The position numbers and the translations under genes are program-made. A stretch of 12,508 nucleotides of DNA from JACRPZ01 sp040758255 (GTDB taxonomy: Bacteria > Nitrospirota > Thermodesulfovibrionia > UBA6902). Location of the stretch: the NCBI GenBank assembly GCA_040758255.1, contig JBFLVX010000062.1:1-12508 (forward strand). Direction: 5' to 3'. Below the pieces are notes generated by a model that worked only from the letters and a program-made list of their open reading frames with translations, did no database searches and had not been told where the DNA came from. Below, piece by piece: positions 1 through 6,791 of this stretch. Every line of letters begins with the position of its first letter. The first letter of the stretch is position 1.

Positions 1-106
1 AGATGATACGGCTGACATGATCAGGAGCGCAAGATACTCACGCTTTAGGATCATAAAAGATTACAACGGAATAGAGAGAATTTTAGAGGCGGAATGGAGA
101 AATTAG
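1..106 (+). CDS. prmC: PrmC/HemK-like release factor glutamine methyltransferase, C-terminal end (partial)
   Basis: Partial gene entering from the left edge; the reading frame starts at base 2 and gives 34 codons before the TAG at 104-106. The visible tail contains IIKDYNGIERILEAEW, which resembles the conserved C-terminal strand of PrmC (KDY-x-GIER-V). PrmC methylates the glutamine of the GGQ motif in peptide release factors. The catalytic NPPY motif would lie outside the window, so the call rests on the tail and on the neighbour: prfA-prmC-murA is a recurrent order in several phyla. The stop lies 13 nt inside murA, so the two genes overlap and are probably co-transcribed and translationally coupled. 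The sequence seen is short, so another methyltransferase cannot be fully excluded. Confidence 0.7.
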   Translation, partial: DDTADMIRSARYSRFRIIKDYNGIERILEAEWRN

Positions 107-1344
107 AGGTTGAAGGCGGCGTAAGCCTGCAAGGAGAGGTAACAATCAGCGGGGCAAAGAACGCAGCCCTTCCCATAATGGTTGCCTCCATACTGAGTTC
201 CGGGGATAATTTAATTCATAATGTCCCGTCTCTGAGGGACATAGCCACAATGGGCAGTCTGCTCAGCCGTCTTGGGGTTGGTTTCCAGAAAGAAGGCGAT
301 AAAGTATTGCTTCAGACAGGCAATATAAATTCTGTTGAGGCGCCTTATGATCTGGTAAAGACAATGCGTGCCTCAGTTCTTGTGCTTGGCCCGCTGCTTG
401 CAAGAATGGGCAAAGCAAAGGTCTCTCTGCCGGGCGGATGCGCTATAGGCGCAAGACCTATAAATCTGCACATAATGGGTCTTAAAAAGATGGGGGCGGA
501 AGTCACCCTTTCCGAAGGGTATATAGAGGCAAGCGCAAAGCGGCTTAAGGGCGCGCAGATATATTTTGATATACCTACTGTCACCGGCACTGAAAACCTG
601 ATGATGGCGGCGGTCCTTGCGGACGGAGAGACTATCATAGAGAACGCGGCATGCGAGCCTGAGGTTGTTGATCTTGCGAACGCGTTAATATCTATGGGAG
701 CCAGGATAGAGGGATCTGGCACAAGTTTTATAAGGATAAATGGCGTTGCCTCGCTTAAGCCTCTCGATTACAGGATCATATCTGACAGGATAGAGACAGC
801 GACATTTATGGTGGCTTCCGGAATTACCGGGGGCAGTGTTGAGATTAAAGGAGGCAGACCTGAGCATGTTGAGCCGATAACGCTGAAGCTGAGAGAGGCG
901 GGCATTGATGTTATTCTGGAGCACAGGAAGATAATTGTGCACGGGAGGAAGAGACCCGGAAGCATTGATATCAAGACCATGCCGTATCCCGGGTTCCCCA
1001 CAGATATGCAGGCGCAGTTTATGGCCTTAATGTCTGTATCGGACGGCACGAGTTTTATCACCGAGAATATTTTTGAGAACAGGTTTATGCATGTTGCGGA
1101 GATGAAGAGGATGGGTGCGGATATCAGGGTTGAAGGCTCAACCGCTACTGTCCGAGGGATTGAGACGCTGACCGGCGCGCCTGTTATGGCAACTGACCTG
1201 AGGGCAAGCGTCTCTCTGGTTCTTGCCGGGCTTGCGGCGCATGGTAAGACAGTGATTGACAGGCTTTATCACCTTGACAGGGGCTATGAAAAGATAGAAG
1301 ATAAACTCACATCCCTGGGAGCTCGGGTAAGGAGATTTAAATGA
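94..1344 (+). CDS. murA: UDP-N-acetylglucosamine 1-carboxyvinyltransferase (MurA)
   Basis: Cytoplasmic enzyme of the first committed step of peptidoglycan synthesis: it transfers enolpyruvate from phosphoenolpyruvate to UDP-GlcNAc. At 416 residues it has the normal family length. The N-terminal SGAKNAALPI carries K22 and N23, the substrate-binding pair of the family. The loop LPGGCAIGARP carries C116, equivalent to the catalytic and fosfomycin-reactive Cys115 of E. coli. PGFPTDMQAQF carries D304, equivalent to the E. coli general base Asp305. The C-terminal DRLYHLDRGYEKIEDKL with its conserved arginine is also present. The ATG at 94 follows a purine-rich AGAGGCGG and gives the expected MEKLEVEGG start. 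The gene overlaps prmC by 13 nt and hisD by 4 nt (ATGA), so all three look like one operon. Nothing appears truncated or missing. Confidence 0.97.
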   Translation: MEKLEVEGGVSLQGEVTISGAKNAALPIMVASILSSGDNLIHNVPSLRDIATMGSLLSRLGVGFQKEGDKVLLQTGNINSVEAPYDLVKTMRASVLVLGPLLARMGKAKVSLPGGCAIGARPINLHIMGLKKMGAEVTLSEGYIEASAKRLKGAQIYFDIPTVTGTENLMMAAVLADGETIIENAACEPEVVDLANALISMGARIEGSGTSFIRINGVASLKPLDYRIISDRIETATFMVASGITGGSVEIKGGRPEHVEPITLKLREAGIDVILEHRKIIVHGRKRPGSIDIKTMPYPGFPTDMQAQFMALMSVSDGTSFITENIFENRFMHVAEMKRMGADIRVEGSTATVRGIETLTGAPVMATDLRASVSLVLAGLAAHGKTVIDRLYHLDRGYEKIEDKLTSLGARVRRFK

Positions 1345-2627
1345 AGATTATAAAAGATAAGGAGATTAAGACTTTCCTAAAGAAGCTTGAGGAGAGGGCT
1401 TCTGCTTCTGTTAATCAGGATGAGATACAGAGGGTTGTTAGAAATATAATTGCCGATGTTAAAAAAGATGGCGACAGGGCGGTCAAAAAATATACAGAGA
1501 AGTTTGATTCAATAAAACTGAAGCAGCTTTTAGTCAGCAAAAGAGAGGTGGAAGCATCCGCAAAGAATGCAGGGAAGGAGTTCCTGAAGGCGCTCAAACA
1601 GTCGGTCGAGAGGGTCAAAACTTTTCATGCGTTTCAACGTGATGAGTCGTGGTATTTCTCTGAGAAGAACATCCTGCTTGGCCAGATCCTGAAGCCGATG
1701 GAGAGAGTGGGCGTATATGTGCCGGGAGGCAAGGCATCCTATCCCTCAACAGTCCTGATGAATGTCATCCCTGCGCAGGTTGCAGGGGTAAAGGAAATAG
1801 CCCTCTGTGTGCCGACGCCGGGCGGCAAGATTAATCCTGAGATAGCGGCTGCAATAAAACTGCTTGGAGTGAAAGAGGTCTACAGGATAGGCGGGGCTCA
1901 GGCGATAGCAGCTCTTGCCTATGGCACTGAGACTATAAGGAGAGTGGATAAGATTGCGGGGCCCGGAAACGTCTATGTGGCTGCCGCAAAGAGAATGGTA
2001 TTCGGTGATGTCGGGATTGATATGATAGCTGGCCCGAGCGAAGTGCTGATAATTGCAGATAAGACGGCAAACGCCGCATTTATCGCCGCTGACATGCTCA
2101 GCCAGGCAGAGCATGATGAGATGGCGTCATCTGTGCTGATTACCGATTCAGAAGCCCTCGCTGATAAGGTCACAGGAGAGCTTGCAAGTCAGATGAAGAC
2201 TCTTAATAGGAAGGAGATAGCGAATAAATCTCTCGACCTATACGGCGCGGTGATTGTTGTAAATAACCTTAAAACTGCTTTTGAATTAGCAAACCGTATA
2301 GCCCCTGAACACCTTGAGATTATGACAAAGAAGCCTGAACATTATCTGCCTCAAATAAAAAATGCTGGCTCGATATTCTTGGGAGAGTGGTCTCCTGAGG
2401 CGCTTGGCGATTACGCGGCAGGGCCAAATCATACGCTTCCAACAGGCGGCACATCTAGATTCTCATCTCCGCTTGGGGTTTATGATTTTATGAAGCGGTC
2501 AAGCCTCCTGATGGCAAAGAAGGAAGGGTTTTTGGCGCTTGCCAAAGCGGTTGAGACCCTTGCGGATGTTGAGGGGCTTGAGGCTCATGGGAATACGATA
2601 AGGGTCAGAAGAAGAAAAGCCTATTAA
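1341..2627 (+). CDS. hisD: Histidinol dehydrogenase (HisD)
   Basis: Zinc- and NAD-dependent enzyme that oxidises L-histidinol to L-histidine in the last two steps of histidine biosynthesis. Its 428 residues match the family length. Motifs in order: VGVYVPGGKASYPS (about 123-136), IGGAQAIAALAYGT (183-196), KIAGPGNVYVAAAKR (204-218), and SQAEHDE with zinc ligands Q255 and H258. APEHLEIM has the catalytic pair E323-H324, ALGDYAAGPNHTLPTGG has zinc ligand D357, and EAHGNT has zinc ligand H416. These correspond to E. coli Q259, H262, E326, H327, D360 and H419. The start is fixed by the ATGA overlap with murA and by AAGGAGA at 1329-1335. The stop codon overlaps the stop of the convergent citrate synthase gene. 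hisG, often found beside hisD, is about 6.8 kb downstream. Confidence 0.97.
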   Translation: MKIIKDKEIKTFLKKLEERASASVNQDEIQRVVRNIIADVKKDGDRAVKKYTEKFDSIKLKQLLVSKREVEASAKNAGKEFLKALKQSVERVKTFHAFQRDESWYFSEKNILLGQILKPMERVGVYVPGGKASYPSTVLMNVIPAQVAGVKEIALCVPTPGGKINPEIAAAIKLLGVKEVYRIGGAQAIAALAYGTETIRRVDKIAGPGNVYVAAAKRMVFGDVGIDMIAGPSEVLIIADKTANAAFIAADMLSQAEHDEMASSVLITDSEALADKVTGELASQMKTLNRKEIANKSLDLYGAVIVVNNLKTAFELANRIAPEHLEIMTKKPEHYLPQIKNAGSIFLGEWSPEALGDYAAGPNHTLPTGGTSRFSSPLGVYDFMKRSSLLMAKKEGFLALAKAVETLADVEGLEAHGNTIRVRRRKAY

Positions 2628-3979
2628 CGTTTTTTAATCTCCATATACTCCCTTGGGCTTGTCAAATTCTTATAAGCCGGGCGGATAATCCTCGGACTGG
2701 CGTATATCTCCTCTATGCGGTGGGCAAGCCATCCCGACACTCTCGCCATGGCGAAGAGCGGGGTATATACCTCTACAGGGATTCCCAGGCAGTCATAAAC
2801 AAATCCTGAATAGAAATCAACATTGGCGCAGATCTTCTTCTTTTTCCCGGTCACTCTCTCAAAGCTTTCAGGCGCCAACCGCTCTACAGCACAGTAGAGC
2901 CTGAACTCATCCAGCCGGCCCTTCTCTTTAGCAAGTTCCTCGGCGGTCTCTTTCAGGCATATTGCCCTCGGATCAGAAATAGTATAGACCGCATGCCCGA
3001 AACCGTAGAGAAGTCCTTTGTTATCAAATGCCTTCTTATTCAGTATATCGTCCAGACAGTCAATGACAGCAGAGTCGTCATCAATCTTGGATACCGCATC
3101 CTTGATATGCCTCATCATGTTGAAGACCTGTATATTGGCCCCTCCGTGAAGAGGGCCTTTTAAAGAACCTATTGCCGCTGCGATCGCAGAGTATGTGTCG
3201 GAGCCTGTTGAGGAGACCACGCGGGTTGTAAAGGTTGAATTATTTCCTCCTCCGTGTTCCGCATGAAGAATAAGCACCTCATCCAATATGCGGGCTTCGA
3301 GTTCTGAAAACTTTCCATCAGCGCGCATCATATAGAGAAAGTTCTCGGCTGTGGAGTACATGGCTTGCGGAGTATGAATAACCAGCGACTTCTTGTAAAG
3401 TTTGTGCATTAGCGCCTGATATGAGTACGCGATCAGGGGCGGGAATTTGGCAATCAGCTCTATTGACTGGCGTACAAGGGTTTCAGGACTGAGACCGTCA
3501 GGGTCAGGATCGCGTGCGTAAAGAGAAAGCACGGAACTGGCGAGACTGTTCATTACGTTTAAAGGTGTGAAGGTCATGATAATGTCGCGGGAGAAGTTCT
3601 TGGGAAGCTCTCTGCTCTCTACCAGGAGTTCATTGAACTCTTCAAGGTGTTTATAGTCAGGCAGTTCTCCGAAGAGAAGCAGATACGCGGTCTCCTCATA
3701 TCCAAGCCGTCTCTTCCGTGTCCTCGCGCCTCGGGCAAGGGCCTCCACATCGTAACCTCTGTAAAGAAGACGGCCGGCAATAGGAACAAGCTCCTGATCA
3801 ATAATTTCATAGCCTAACACCGCGCCTATCTCTGTGAGGCCGACGAGCACCCCTGAGCCGTCGTCGTTTCTAAGTCCTCTTTTAACGTTAAATTTATTGT
3901 AAAGCTCAGGAGGAATCTTGGCGTGTTCAAGTGCCTGCTTGCAGAGTTCTTTTTTGAGCTTTGCGAATTTGTTCTTCAT
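2624..3979 (-). CDS. Citrate synthase (Si-type fold, about 450-residue variant)
   Basis: Condenses acetyl-CoA with oxaloacetate to citrate at the entry of the TCA cycle. The protein has 451 residues. The catalytic triad of pig citrate synthase (H274, H320, D375) is matched by H278 in GPLHGG, H329 in GFGHAV and D388 in NVDFYSG. The oxaloacetate-binding residues match too: H242 in HAEHGGGNN lies 36 residues before H278 as in the pig enzyme, and R338 in SDPR lies 9 after H329. An N-terminal segment of about 60 residues (VKRGLRNDDGSGVLVGLTEI) precedes the LLYRGYD start of the core domain. ATG at 3979 is preceded by a strong GGAGGAG (complement of 3984-3990). The gene lies 31 nt downstream of the aminotransferase on the same strand. 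A 2-methylcitrate synthase role cannot be separated by sequence alone, but no prp genes are nearby. Confidence 0.92.
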   Translation of the reverse strand: MKNKFAKLKKELCKQALEHAKIPPELYNKFNVKRGLRNDDGSGVLVGLTEIGAVLGYEIIDQELVPIAGRLLYRGYDVEALARGARTRKRRLGYEETAYLLLFGELPDYKHLEEFNELLVESRELPKNFSRDIIMTFTPLNVMNSLASSVLSLYARDPDPDGLSPETLVRQSIELIAKFPPLIAYSYQALMHKLYKKSLVIHTPQAMYSTAENFLYMMRADGKFSELEARILDEVLILHAEHGGGNNSTFTTRVVSSTGSDTYSAIAAAIGSLKGPLHGGANIQVFNMMRHIKDAVSKIDDDSAVIDCLDDILNKKAFDNKGLLYGFGHAVYTISDPRAICLKETAEELAKEKGRLDEFRLYCAVERLAPESFERVTGKKKKICANVDFYSGFVYDCLGIPVEVYTPLFAMARVSGWLAHRIEEIYASPRIIRPAYKNLTSPREYMEIKKR

Positions 3980-4010
3980 AAAACTCCTCCTTAGTTAATT
4001 ACCTTATGCC

Positions 4011-5330
4011 CTATGAGTTCTGACTCATATTCACGGCGCATTTGAGCATCGCGTTAAACAACTCTTCAATATCATCTTCCTCAACAGATGAAAAGGCCAC
4101 TCTGATGTCCGTGCTGTCTATGGATATGACCCCGATGCCTTCATCGTCGAGCAGCCTCTTGCGAAACTTCTCCGCGTCCAGCCCTTCACGCAGGCGGACA
4201 CACATAAAATAGCCTGAATTGAAAGGGTAGAGCGTGAAGTAATCAGAGTATTTCTTTTCGTTCACCACCTGTTTTACCTTGAGTGCGCGTCTTTTTAATG
4301 CATCGCGCTTATCCGCCTTCTCCTTCTCGTACCGTTCATCCTTCATTGCATGAAGCAGAACAGCCTGTGATGGAGCAGGCGCATTTGATATGTTTGACCT
4401 CACTGTGCCGCCAAGCTTCTTCTCAACAGCCTCATAGAAAGCGCTTTCAACACCTTCAGTAACACGCGTACTCACGGTAATGAAGCCGACCCTGAAGCCC
4501 CATACAAAATCCTCTTTGGTTGCCCCGTCTAATTTAACAGCGATCAGATTTGGATGACGGTCGGCAATCAATGCAAATAATGACTCAGCAGCAGTATCCG
4601 CCTCATAGAAGAGGCCGAAGTACGCATCATCACTCAGCGCAACTACACGGGTTCCAGATTCGGCAATACGAATAAGTATCTCCGCGATCCTCTTCATCTC
4701 AGTAACGGTAGGAGTATATCCGGTAGGATTATTCGGGAAATTCAGGAGCGTAATCACCCTGCCGGAGACCGCCTCTTTCTTCAGAGCCTCTTCATATCCC
4801 CTGATATTGACCCCCCCATCTTTGTCATAAAGCGGGAATGTCTTGATCTTCGCTCCCTTTCTCAGTTCAAATATAAGTCTGTAATTTCCCCACAGCTTGT
4901 CAGGCATAACAATGACATCTCCGGGCTCAATAAACATATCCGCAGCAACGCTGAGGCCGTGCGTGAGTCCTGCTGTAACCACAGGCAGGCTCATATTCCG
5001 TCCAGTGAGTCCGGGGTTCTTCTTTAGCATCTCTTCTGCCCAGACCTTTCTGAGGGCAGCCACCCCATATGAAGGGGCGTAATTGAGCGCTTCATCAGGG
5101 GTAAGTCCCGAAAACCTATCCATCACCGAGCGGAGATGCATAACACTTCCCTTTTCGCGGGCTGTTCCAATTGTTGCGTTAAACCTGTGAGCCTTTAATT
5201 TTGCCTCGGCTGATTGTGTGAGGATCCCTTTTGGGAAGAATATCTCTCTGCCGAAGCTGGCCAGTGAATCCAGAAAAGCCGGGTTTCCCCGTTTCAATGT
5301 TTCGTTAAGTTCCTGAGCTATTGGATGCAT
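4011..5330 (-). CDS. PLP-dependent aminotransferase, class I/II fold
   Basis: Fold-type I pyridoxal-phosphate enzyme of 439 residues, expected to transfer an amino group between an amino acid and a 2-oxo acid in the cytoplasm. Visible landmarks: GLTHG (121-125) for the cofactor phosphate region, NFPNNPTG (197-204) with the cofactor-contacting asparagine, SDDAYFG (233-239) with the aspartate and tyrosine that hold the pyridine ring, K272 in DGATKEDFVWGFRVGF as the Schiff-base lysine with R280, and R410 in DIRVAF as the likely carboxylate-binding arginine. The substrate is not readable from sequence. Because citrate synthase follows 31 nt downstream, aspartate/oxaloacetate or another dicarboxylate is a reasonable guess, but that is inference. 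ATG at 5330 is preceded by a modest AGGGA. The C-terminus (VNMSQNS) ends cleanly. Confidence 0.85.
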   Translation of the reverse strand: MHPIAQELNETLKRGNPAFLDSLASFGREIFFPKGILTQSAEAKLKAHRFNATIGTAREKGSVMHLRSVMDRFSGLTPDEALNYAPSYGVAALRKVWAEEMLKKNPGLTGRNMSLPVVTAGLTHGLSVAADMFIEPGDVIVMPDKLWGNYRLIFELRKGAKIKTFPLYDKDGGVNIRGYEEALKKEAVSGRVITLLNFPNNPTGYTPTVTEMKRIAEILIRIAESGTRVVALSDDAYFGLFYEADTAAESLFALIADRHPNLIAVKLDGATKEDFVWGFRVGFITVSTRVTEGVESAFYEAVEKKLGGTVRSNISNAPAPSQAVLLHAMKDERYEKEKADKRDALKRRALKVKQVVNEKKYSDYFTLYPFNSGYFMCVRLREGLDAEKFRKRLLDDEGIGVISIDSTDIRVAFSSVEEDDIEELFNAMLKCAVNMSQNS

Positions 5331-5352
5331 AATTTTTCCCTATTAAACACTG

Positions 5353-5362
5353 AGTCATGACT
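5353..5362. promoter_or_regulatory. Perfect 10-bp palindrome AGTCATGACT, candidate operator
   Basis: The sequence AGTCATGACT equals its own reverse complement. It sits 23 nt upstream of the aminotransferase start and just downstream of the candidate minus-strand promoter (5378-5407), where a repressor could block transcription. A 10-bp palindrome can occur by chance in a region this size only rarely, but no regulator is identified and no second copy was seen in the window. Confidence 0.2.
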
Positions 5363-5377
5363 ATGAAAAATCATGTT

Positions 5378-5407
5378 ACTTTAGCATGGGAAAAGGGGTA
5401 TTGTCCA
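5378..5407 (-). promoter_or_regulatory. Candidate sigma-70-type promoter for aminotransferase-citrate synthase
   Basis: Read on the minus strand, TGGACA (5407-5402, 5 of 6 matches to the -35 consensus) is followed after 18 nt by TAAAGT (5383-5378, 4 of 6 matches to the -10 consensus). A TGC lies directly before the -10, giving an extended -10 form. Predicted start would be near 5371, leaving a leader of about 40 nt before the ATG at 5330. The remaining divergent region up to 5526 should hold the promoter for the plus-strand rhodanese-MBL gene. Two TATAAT hexamers occur there (5448-5453 and 5499-5504), and a TTGACC at 5433-5438, but none pair at a good spacing. Confidence 0.4.
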
Positions 5408-5526
5408 TTCTGGAATCCATAAGAAAAAATTATTGACCTTGCTGATATATAATAATTAAAGAACGTTTTTCGTCAGCTTATTCAGGGCACGGGCGAAATA
5501 TAATACCTAAGAAAAAGGAGCGTGTG

Positions 5527-6660
5527 ATGGCAGATGCTAAGACCATATCCCCTGCTGAACTCAAGAGGCGTCTTGATGGTATGAAGGTCGAGTTTCTTTT
5601 CGACCTCAGAAACGAGGACGAATTTAAGGCGTGGCGGATAGAGGGCAGAGAGGATTTCCCGGCCCTGAATATCCCTCAGGTTGATTTTGTCGGAGAAGAA
5701 GACTTATACATAGACCGTTTCCCTAAAGATAAAGAGATAATCGCGGTCTGTGCGCACGGTGATTCGTCCCGCTACTCAGCGGAGCTTCTTACGGGGAAGG
5801 GCTTCAGAGCCGTGAGCCTTGAGGGCGGCATGGATTTGTGGAGCGAATATTACGAGATACACAAGGTCTCGGATTCCCCGATTATTTATCAGATATACAG
5901 GACAGCAAGAGGCTGTATAACACATGTGGTTATTTCAGGAGGCGGAGCTGTTGTTATAGACGCGAACAGGCACGTTGAGAAGATCATTGCTTTCACTGAT
6001 TCATTAGGCGTAAAGATCACGCATGTTATTGACACCCATCTTCACGCAGATCATATATCAGGCGGAATTGATCTTGCCCAGAAGACGGGCGCGCCTTATT
6101 TCATAAATCCCATTGATGCCGAGGGCGCTACATTCAGGTTCGAAGAACTTAGAGACGGCATGGAAATAAAAGCCGGCGGCAATAATCTGTTTGCTATACA
6201 TACGCCGGGGCATACTCAGGGAATAACCAGTCTCCTTTTAAATGGAAAGTATCTCTTGGTCGGCGACACGATCATGAAGACTGACATGGGTCGTCCAGAC
6301 CTGGGCGGCAAGGCCGAAGAATGGGCTGGCATGCTTTACAATACGCTCTTTAATAAACTCAAAAATCTTGGCGACGACGTAGTGATCCTGCCCTCGCACA
6401 CGGATTCCATAAAGGAGCAGGACGAAAACGGCGTTGTCTCGCTAACATTGGGAGAGGCGAGACGCGACAGCAGACTCTTCAGACTTACGGACTATAAAGA
6501 GTTCATAAATTACATTATGACGAGCCTGCAAGAAATTCCGGAAAGTTACCATGAGATGAGAAAGGCGAACCTGGGACTTATATCACCTGACGAAGCAAAG
6601 AAGAAAGAGCTTGAGATAGGCAAGAACCTCTGCGTCATGAAGAAGCAGGAAGAGGGTTAG
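5527..6660 (+). CDS. Rhodanese - metallo-beta-lactamase fusion protein (persulfide dioxygenase/glyoxalase II-like)
   Basis: A cytoplasmic protein of 377 residues with two domains. Residues about 5-112 form a rhodanese domain: the FDLRNEDEF strand, then the loop CAHGDSSR with the candidate sulfur-carrying C75, and LEGGMDLW. Residues about 118-300 form a metallo-beta-lactamase domain with HLHADH (H171, H173, D175, H176), HTPGHTQG (H229), GDTIM (D247) and LPSHTD (H291). MGRPDLGG (254-261) resembles the GR-(T/P)-D segment of the ETHE1 persulfide dioxygenase group. A role in sulfane sulfur or glutathione persulfide handling is inferred; the substrate is unknown. About 75 further residues (300-377) have no clear match. 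Start: ATG at 5527 is chosen because GGAG at 5517-5520 lies 6 nt upstream, whereas a GTG at 5524 would be only 3 nt away. The gene appears monocistronic. Confidence 0.85.
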   Translation: MADAKTISPAELKRRLDGMKVEFLFDLRNEDEFKAWRIEGREDFPALNIPQVDFVGEEDLYIDRFPKDKEIIAVCAHGDSSRYSAELLTGKGFRAVSLEGGMDLWSEYYEIHKVSDSPIIYQIYRTARGCITHVVISGGGAVVIDANRHVEKIIAFTDSLGVKITHVIDTHLHADHISGGIDLAQKTGAPYFINPIDAEGATFRFEELRDGMEIKAGGNNLFAIHTPGHTQGITSLLLNGKYLLVGDTIMKTDMGRPDLGGKAEEWAGMLYNTLFNKLKNLGDDVVILPSHTDSIKEQDENGVVSLTLGEARRDSRLFRLTDYKEFINYIMTSLQEIPESYHEMRKANLGLISPDEAKKKELEIGKNLCVMKKQEEG

Positions 6661-6674
6661 CAGCGTTTGTTGTA

Positions 6675-6704
6675 TTGACTCCATAATTCTATCTGTGCTA
6701 TTAA
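6675..6704 (+). promoter_or_regulatory. Candidate promoter for cbiMQO
   Basis: TTGACT (6675-6680, 5 of 6 matches to the -35 consensus) and TATTAA (6699-6704, 4 of 6 to the -10) are 18 nt apart. Transcription would start near 6711, directly before the hairpin at 6717-6764. The -10 is overlapped by an imperfect inverted repeat, TGTGC-N11-GCACA (6694-6714), that could be an operator or a small RNA hairpin. The promoter is predicted from sequence only. Confidence 0.4.
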
Positions 6705-6716
6705 TATAGGCACAAC

Positions 6717-6774
6717 AAGCCACGAAGGCTGAACGGCAAGAATGCCGTGATGACTTCGCGGCTTTTTTTATTTT
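6717..6774 (+). terminator. Terminator-like hairpin in the cbiM leader (possible conditional terminator)
   Basis: An 11-position outer stem pairs 6717-6727 (AAGCCACGAAG) with 6754-6764 (CTTCGCGGCTT), with one A-C mismatch. Nested inside is a perfect 6-bp hairpin, ACGGCA (6733-6738) with TGCCGT (6743-6748) around an AGAA loop. Seven T residues (6763-6769), an A and four more T (6771-6774) follow, as in an intrinsic terminator. The cbiM ribosome binding site begins 2 nt after this tract, so cbiM can be transcribed only by reading through the structure. A weaker alternative hairpin, AGCC (6718-6721) with GGCT (6727-6730), excludes the outer stem and could be an antiterminator. No cobalamin riboswitch box or other known riboswitch consensus was recognised. 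It could also simply be a leaky terminator of the upstream gene. Confidence 0.7.
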
Positions 6775-6775
6775 C

Positions 6776-6783
6776 AGGAGGAG
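6776..6783 (+). promoter_or_regulatory. Ribosome binding site that fixes the cbiM start
   Basis: AGGAGGAG lies 8 nt before the ATG at 6792 and decides between three in-frame starts. A GTG at 6747 and an ATG at 6750 lie inside the terminator hairpin, upstream of this site, and a second ATG at 6798 is 14 nt away. Confidence 0.85.
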
Positions 6784-6791
6784 TACAAGCC

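Noticed and set aside
1746..2114. Antisense open frame inside hisD with cysteine- and tyrosine-rich translation
   Set aside because: Low-complexity shadow of the hisD frame with no ribosome binding site and no family motif.
5433..5453. TTGACC and TATAAT as promoter of the rhodanese-MBL gene
   Set aside because: The spacing is only 9 nt, far from the 16-18 needed; no other pairing with good spacing was found, so no promoter is called.
6661..6791. Cobalamin riboswitch upstream of cbiM
   Set aside because: The region is only about 130 nt and no B12-box (GCCACTG type) or conserved core is visible; the GCCACGAAGG at 6719-6728 is only a superficial match and belongs to the terminator stem.
6747..6791. 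Upstream GTG/ATG starts for CbiM giving a longer N-terminus
   Set aside because: They lie inside the terminator hairpin and before the ribosome binding site; CbiM needs Met1-His2 at the mature N-terminus, which the ATG at 6792 provides.
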